The notes under the pieces: generated by a model
Databases searched by the model: none
What the model was told of the DNA's origin: nothing
Seen by the model: the letters and a program-made list of their open reading frames with translations, nothing else
Shown: piece by piece, positions 14,619 to 17,437 of the stretch
How positions within the stretch are numbered: the stretch's first letter is position 1
Layout of the letters: each line of letters opens with the position of its first letter
Origin: JAZUCT01 sp045639255
GTDB taxonomy: Bacteria; Bacillota; Clostridia; Christensenellales; UBA1242
Assembly: GCA_045639255.1 (NCBI GenBank)
Contig: JAZUCT010000049.1
Location: 1 to 17,437, forward strand
Length of the DNA: 17,437 nt
Reading direction: 5' to 3'
Position numbers and translations under genes: made by a program

Positions 14619-14766
14619 TGCAAGTTGTAGGTAAGCGGGGCGAAGCCACATTTGGCAGCAACTGATGTTAATTCAAACTGTGATGCCGTTAGAACAACAG
14701 AGTTTGCAGTTGCAAACTATGATTTGTGAATTTTAATGAGCAAAGCAACATTACATAGTTTATATT
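14616..14766 (+). ncRNA. Possible structured RNA or 3' UTR element
   Basis: The gap between the convergent SGNH and PFOR genes is richer in G/C near its start than other gaps here. Hairpins that can be drawn: GCCA/TGGC (14645-14656); GGCA/TGCC (14654-14657 with 14684-14687); GTTTGC-AGTT-GCAAAC (14702-14717). AAACTATG (14714-14721) can pair with CATAGTTT (14754-14761). GCAACTG (14658-14664) can instead pair with CAGTTGC (14707-14713), an alternative to the GTTTGC hairpin. TAATG (14616-14620) can pair with CATTA (14749-14753). I see no good promoter directly before it, so it may be the tail of the SGNH mRNA. It ends at a strong terminator. I do not recognise the family. Confidence 0.35.
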
Positions 14767-14796
14767 AAAAAAACTAGGTTTTAAACCTAGTTTTTT
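14767..14796. terminator. Bidirectional terminator between SGNH and PFOR genes
   Basis: AAAAAACTAGGTTT pairs with AAACCTAGTTTTTT as a near-perfect palindrome, with T-tracts in both directions. On the minus strand it begins within the TAA stop codon of the PFOR gene (14797-14795). It serves both convergent transcription units. Confidence 0.92.
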
Positions 14797-17437
14797 ATTG
14801 AATTTCTTGCATTTTTTTTAACTTATTAAATCTTTTTATAATTTCATTTTTTATAATATCAATTAACTCTGGCTGTTTTTTAATAACTTCTTTAAACCTA
14901 ACTTCGTTATTTAAAAATTCTTCAATGTTAACGCTTATTGATTTGCTATCTAAACTAAAAGGCTTTTCGTTCAATGGATTATATCTGAATAAATTCCAAA
15001 AACCACTTTGAACTGCTTTAATCATTTCGTTAAGCGAATTACTCATATCAATTCCATGATTAATGCAAGGCGCGTAGGCAATAATAAGCGATGGTCCACA
15101 ATAATTAAGCGCTTCATCAAAAGATTTTAAGCATTGGTTATAGTCAGCGCCCATTGCAACTTGTGAAACATAAACATTTTCATAGTTAATTGCATATAAA
15201 CCCAATTCTTTTTGCTTGTTTGATTTGCCGTTGAATGCAAGTTTTGCTGTTGCGCCAAGCGGTGTTGCTTTTGAAACCTGACCACCAGTATTTGAATAAA
15301 CCTGCGTGTTAAGCACCAATATATTAACATCTTCACCACTTGCAAGCACATGGTCAAGGCCACCAAATCCAATATCATAAGCCCAACCATCGCCACCAAT
15401 AATCCAAACAACTTTTTTGCTTAAAACATCTTGGTTATCATAAATAAATTGTTCATATTCATTAAGATTGTTTAAATTGGTTAAATTTTTCTTAATTTCA
15501 GCACAATAAGGTTTATTTAACATTCTGTTATCAAAAGTGTTTAACCAGTTTTTAAGGCTGTTTTTTAATGAATTATTAAAGTTATCAAGGTTACTTAAAA
15601 CATAATTTTTCAAATTGTTTCGCCTTTCTTTATGTGCAACAGAAATTCCAAGCCCAAATTCAGCATTATCTTCAAACAAACTGTTAGCCCAAGCAGGTCC
15701 ACAGCCATTTTCATCTTTTGAATATGGGCAAGATGGGAACGAGCCACCGTAAATTGAAGAGCAACCAGTTGCATTTGCAATAATCATATCTTCACCGCAA
15801 AGTTGAGTTGCAAGTTTTATATATGGTGTTTCACCACAACCAGCACATGCACCAGAAAATTCAAAATAACTTTTCTTAAACTGACTTCCCTTAACAGTGT
15901 TAACAGGCAGTTTGCATTCAACTTTGTTAATTGTTTGACTGAACAAATAATTGTTTTTTTCGTTTTCTAAAATTTCATTTGCAGGTTTCATTAAAATTGC
16001 TTTTTGTTTTGCAGGGCAAACACTTGCACAATTTCCACAACCTGTGCAGTCAAGTGGGTTAAGTTGCATTCTGTATTTTGCACCATTAATTCCAATTGCT
16101 TTGCTGGTTGAAAATTCAGATGGCGTTAATTGTTTTTCATCAACAAGAACAGGGGTAATGCAAGCATGCGGGCAAACAAGTGCGCAACGGTTACATTGAA
16201 TGCAGTTTTCATTTAACCAACAAGGCAAGTTTTGTGCAATTCCACGCTTTTCATATTTCGATGTGTCTGTCGGCATTTTTCCATTTGCGCAAAATGCAGA
16301 AACTGGCAATTTATTTCCTTCAAGTTTTGCAATTGGCAACATAATTTTGTTATAAAAATCGTTGCAAATTTCTTGTTTTGTTTCATCATTATTTATAAAA
16401 TTTGTTAATTTAACTTTTCTTAAATTGTTTTCAATTTCGTTAACGGCATTAATGTTGTTGCAAACAATTTCTTCGCCTTTTTTAAGGTAAGTATGTTTTA
16501 TGTGTTTAAAAATTAATTCTTTAACTTTTTCATATGGCTGAATATTTAACAACTTTAAAAAACATGCTTGCATAACAGAATTAATTTTGCCACGAAGACC
16601 ATTTTTGCGTGCTAATTCATAAGCATTTATTGCATAAACTTGAATATTCTTTTTAAGAATAATTTTCTTAATTTCTTGTGGTAGCCATTTATCAAGTTCA
16701 TTGTCAGTTTTCGCAGTATTTAAAAGGAAAACGCCGTTTTCTTCAATATCTTTTAAAATGTTATATTTTGCAATAAAACTATCATTATGGCAAGCAATAA
16801 ATTTTGCATTATTAATAAGGTAAGGCGCCTTAATCTGTTTTGAACCAAATCGCAAATGAGAGATTGTTAAACTTCCACTTTTTTTCGAATCATATTCAAA
16901 ATATCCTTGGCAATAATAATCTGTAAGTTCACCAATTATTTTAATTGTGTTTTTGTTTGCACCAACAGTTCCATCACTGCCTAAACCATAAAATTTACAG
17001 TTAATGTTATCATCATTAAGCCTGAAATTTTCATCAATATTAAGCGAAGTAAAAGTAATATCATCAGTTATTCCAACAGTGAAGTGATTAATTGGATTTT
17101 TGCATTCTAAGTTATCAAACACAGCTTTAACCATTGCAGGTGTAAATTCCTTACTGCCAAGGCCATACCTTCCACCAATAATTTTAATTCTTTTATCTGC
17201 AAGGGCAGAAATAATGTCAAGGCAAAGTGGTTCATATAAACTTCCACTTTCTTTTGTTCTGTCAAGAACTGCAATTCTTTTAACTGATTTTGGCAAAACT
17301 TTTAATAAATGTTTAACACTGAATGGTCTGTAAAGCCTTACATTAATAACCCCATATTTTCCACCCTTATTATTAAGATAAGTAACAGTTTCCTTAATTG
17401 TATCAATGCTTGAACACATTGAAACAATAACACTTTC
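14795..17437 (-). CDS. nifJ: Pyruvate:ferredoxin (flavodoxin) oxidoreductase, 5' partial
   Basis: 880 residues are visible; the frame is open past the window end, so the ATG at 17419 is internal. About 300 N-terminal residues (most of the first pyrimidine-binding domain) are missing, judged against the usual length near 1170-1200. The enzyme converts pyruvate and CoA to acetyl-CoA and CO2 and reduces ferredoxin; it is the main pyruvate-oxidising enzyme of anaerobes. Visible parts in order: domain II (VINVRLYRPF, LDRTKE, GGRYGLGSKEFTP), domain III (FYGLGSDGTVGANKNTIKI), two 4Fe-4S clusters (CIQCNRCALVCP and CTGCGNCASVCP), and the TPP domain with the proximal cluster cysteines (ACAGCGET, later GCSSIYGG), GGDGWAYDIG and YSNTGGQ. 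All inspected motifs are intact. It is transcribed towards the SGNH gene and ends on the shared terminator. Confidence 0.95.
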   Translation of the reverse strand, partial: ESVIVSMCSSIDTIKETVTYLNNKGGKYGVINVRLYRPFSVKHLLKVLPKSVKRIAVLDRTKESGSLYEPLCLDIISALADKRIKIIGGRYGLGSKEFTPAMVKAVFDNLECKNPINHFTVGITDDITFTSLNIDENFRLNDDNINCKFYGLGSDGTVGANKNTIKIIGELTDYYCQGYFEYDSKKSGSLTISHLRFGSKQIKAPYLINNAKFIACHNDSFIAKYNILKDIEENGVFLLNTAKTDNELDKWLPQEIKKIILKKNIQVYAINAYELARKNGLRGKINSVMQACFLKLLNIQPYEKVKELIFKHIKHTYLKKGEEIVCNNINAVNEIENNLRKVKLTNFINNDETKQEICNDFYNKIMLPIAKLEGNKLPVSAFCANGKMPTDTSKYEKRGIAQNLPCWLNENCIQCNRCALVCPHACITPVLVDEKQLTPSEFSTSKAIGINGAKYRMQLNPLDCTGCGNCASVCPAKQKAILMKPANEILENEKNNYLFSQTINKVECKLPVNTVKGSQFKKSYFEFSGACAGCGETPYIKLATQLCGEDMIIANATGCSSIYGGSFPSCPYSKDENGCGPAWANSLFEDNAEFGLGISVAHKERRNNLKNYVLSNLDNFNNSLKNSLKNWLNTFDNRMLNKPYCAEIKKNLTNLNNLNEYEQFIYDNQDVLSKKVVWIIGGDGWAYDIGFGGLDHVLASGEDVNILVLNTQVYSNTGGQVSKATPLGATAKLAFNGKSNKQKELGLYAINYENVYVSQVAMGADYNQCLKSFDEALNYCGPSLIIAYAPCINHGIDMSNSLNEMIKAVQSGFWNLFRYNPLNEKPFSLDSKSISVNIEEFLNNEVRFKEVIKKQPELIDIIKNEIIKRFNKLKKMQEIQ

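Noticed and set aside
15951..16199. Plus-strand ORF opposite the PFOR ferredoxin domain
   Set aside because: Antisense shadow of Cys-rich coding sequence; no promoter or ribosome-binding site.
17417..17419. ATG (minus strand) at 17419 as the start of the PFOR gene
   Set aside because: The frame continues to the window end and a typical PFOR has about 300 more N-terminal residues.

Overview
The window is AT-rich DNA with strong A/T third-position bias. It reads cleanly in the standard bacterial code: stops are almost all TAA, one is TAG, and there is one TTG start. SD sequences are of the AAGGAG type and there are several U-tract intrinsic terminators. With a pyruvate:ferredoxin oxidoreductase, this fits an anaerobic, low-GC, Clostridia-like member of the Bacillota, plausibly an uncultured gut commensal. 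I cannot place it more precisely. I see no phage genes, transposases, integrases or CRISPR arrays.

Layout. 1-921 (+): the end of a membrane-anchored protein with a TPR-like region, coiled coil, membrane segment and leucine-rich repeats, then a terminator. 1025-1099 (-): tRNA-Gln(CTG) with its own promoter and terminator; with these elements it accounts for the 922-1272 gap between protein genes. 1273-2610 (+): a membrane-anchored coiled-coil protein with a tandemly duplicated 50-residue unit. 2701-4618 (+): a two-gene unit, patatin-like lipase then ComEC-type metallo-beta-lactamase-fold protein. 4679-7162 (+): a two-gene unit, a shikimate-kinase-like protein that has lost its ATP-binding glycines, then transketolase. 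7180-7324 (+): a multi-stem RNA closed by a stem running into a U-tract. 7391-7954 (+): a membrane-anchored DUF2726-like protein. 8049-12580 (+): HEPN-CBS protein, isoleucyl-tRNA synthetase and RluA-family pseudouridine synthase, closely spaced or overlapping. 12627-14618 (+): a secreted, C-terminally membrane-anchored SGNH hydrolase with its own promoter inside the preceding gene. 14619-14766: an intergenic stretch with hairpins and some short blocks in common with the 7180-7324 RNA. 14795-17437 (-): pyruvate:ferredoxin oxidoreductase, cut by the window end.

How it fits together. The metabolic genes cover the non-oxidative pentose phosphate pathway (transketolase) and pyruvate oxidation with ferredoxin. 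The translation genes (tRNA-Gln, IleRS, RluA-type enzyme) are housekeeping. The most notable points are: the candidate RNA at 7180-7324; the shikimate-kinase pseudoenzyme paired with transketolase, which makes the shikimate precursor erythrose 4-phosphate; an IleRS whose HIGH signature reads AIHH; and a HEPN-CBS protein with an intact RNxxxH motif at the head of the ileS operon. Most promoters that can be read share an extended -10 element (TGnTAAAAT-like).
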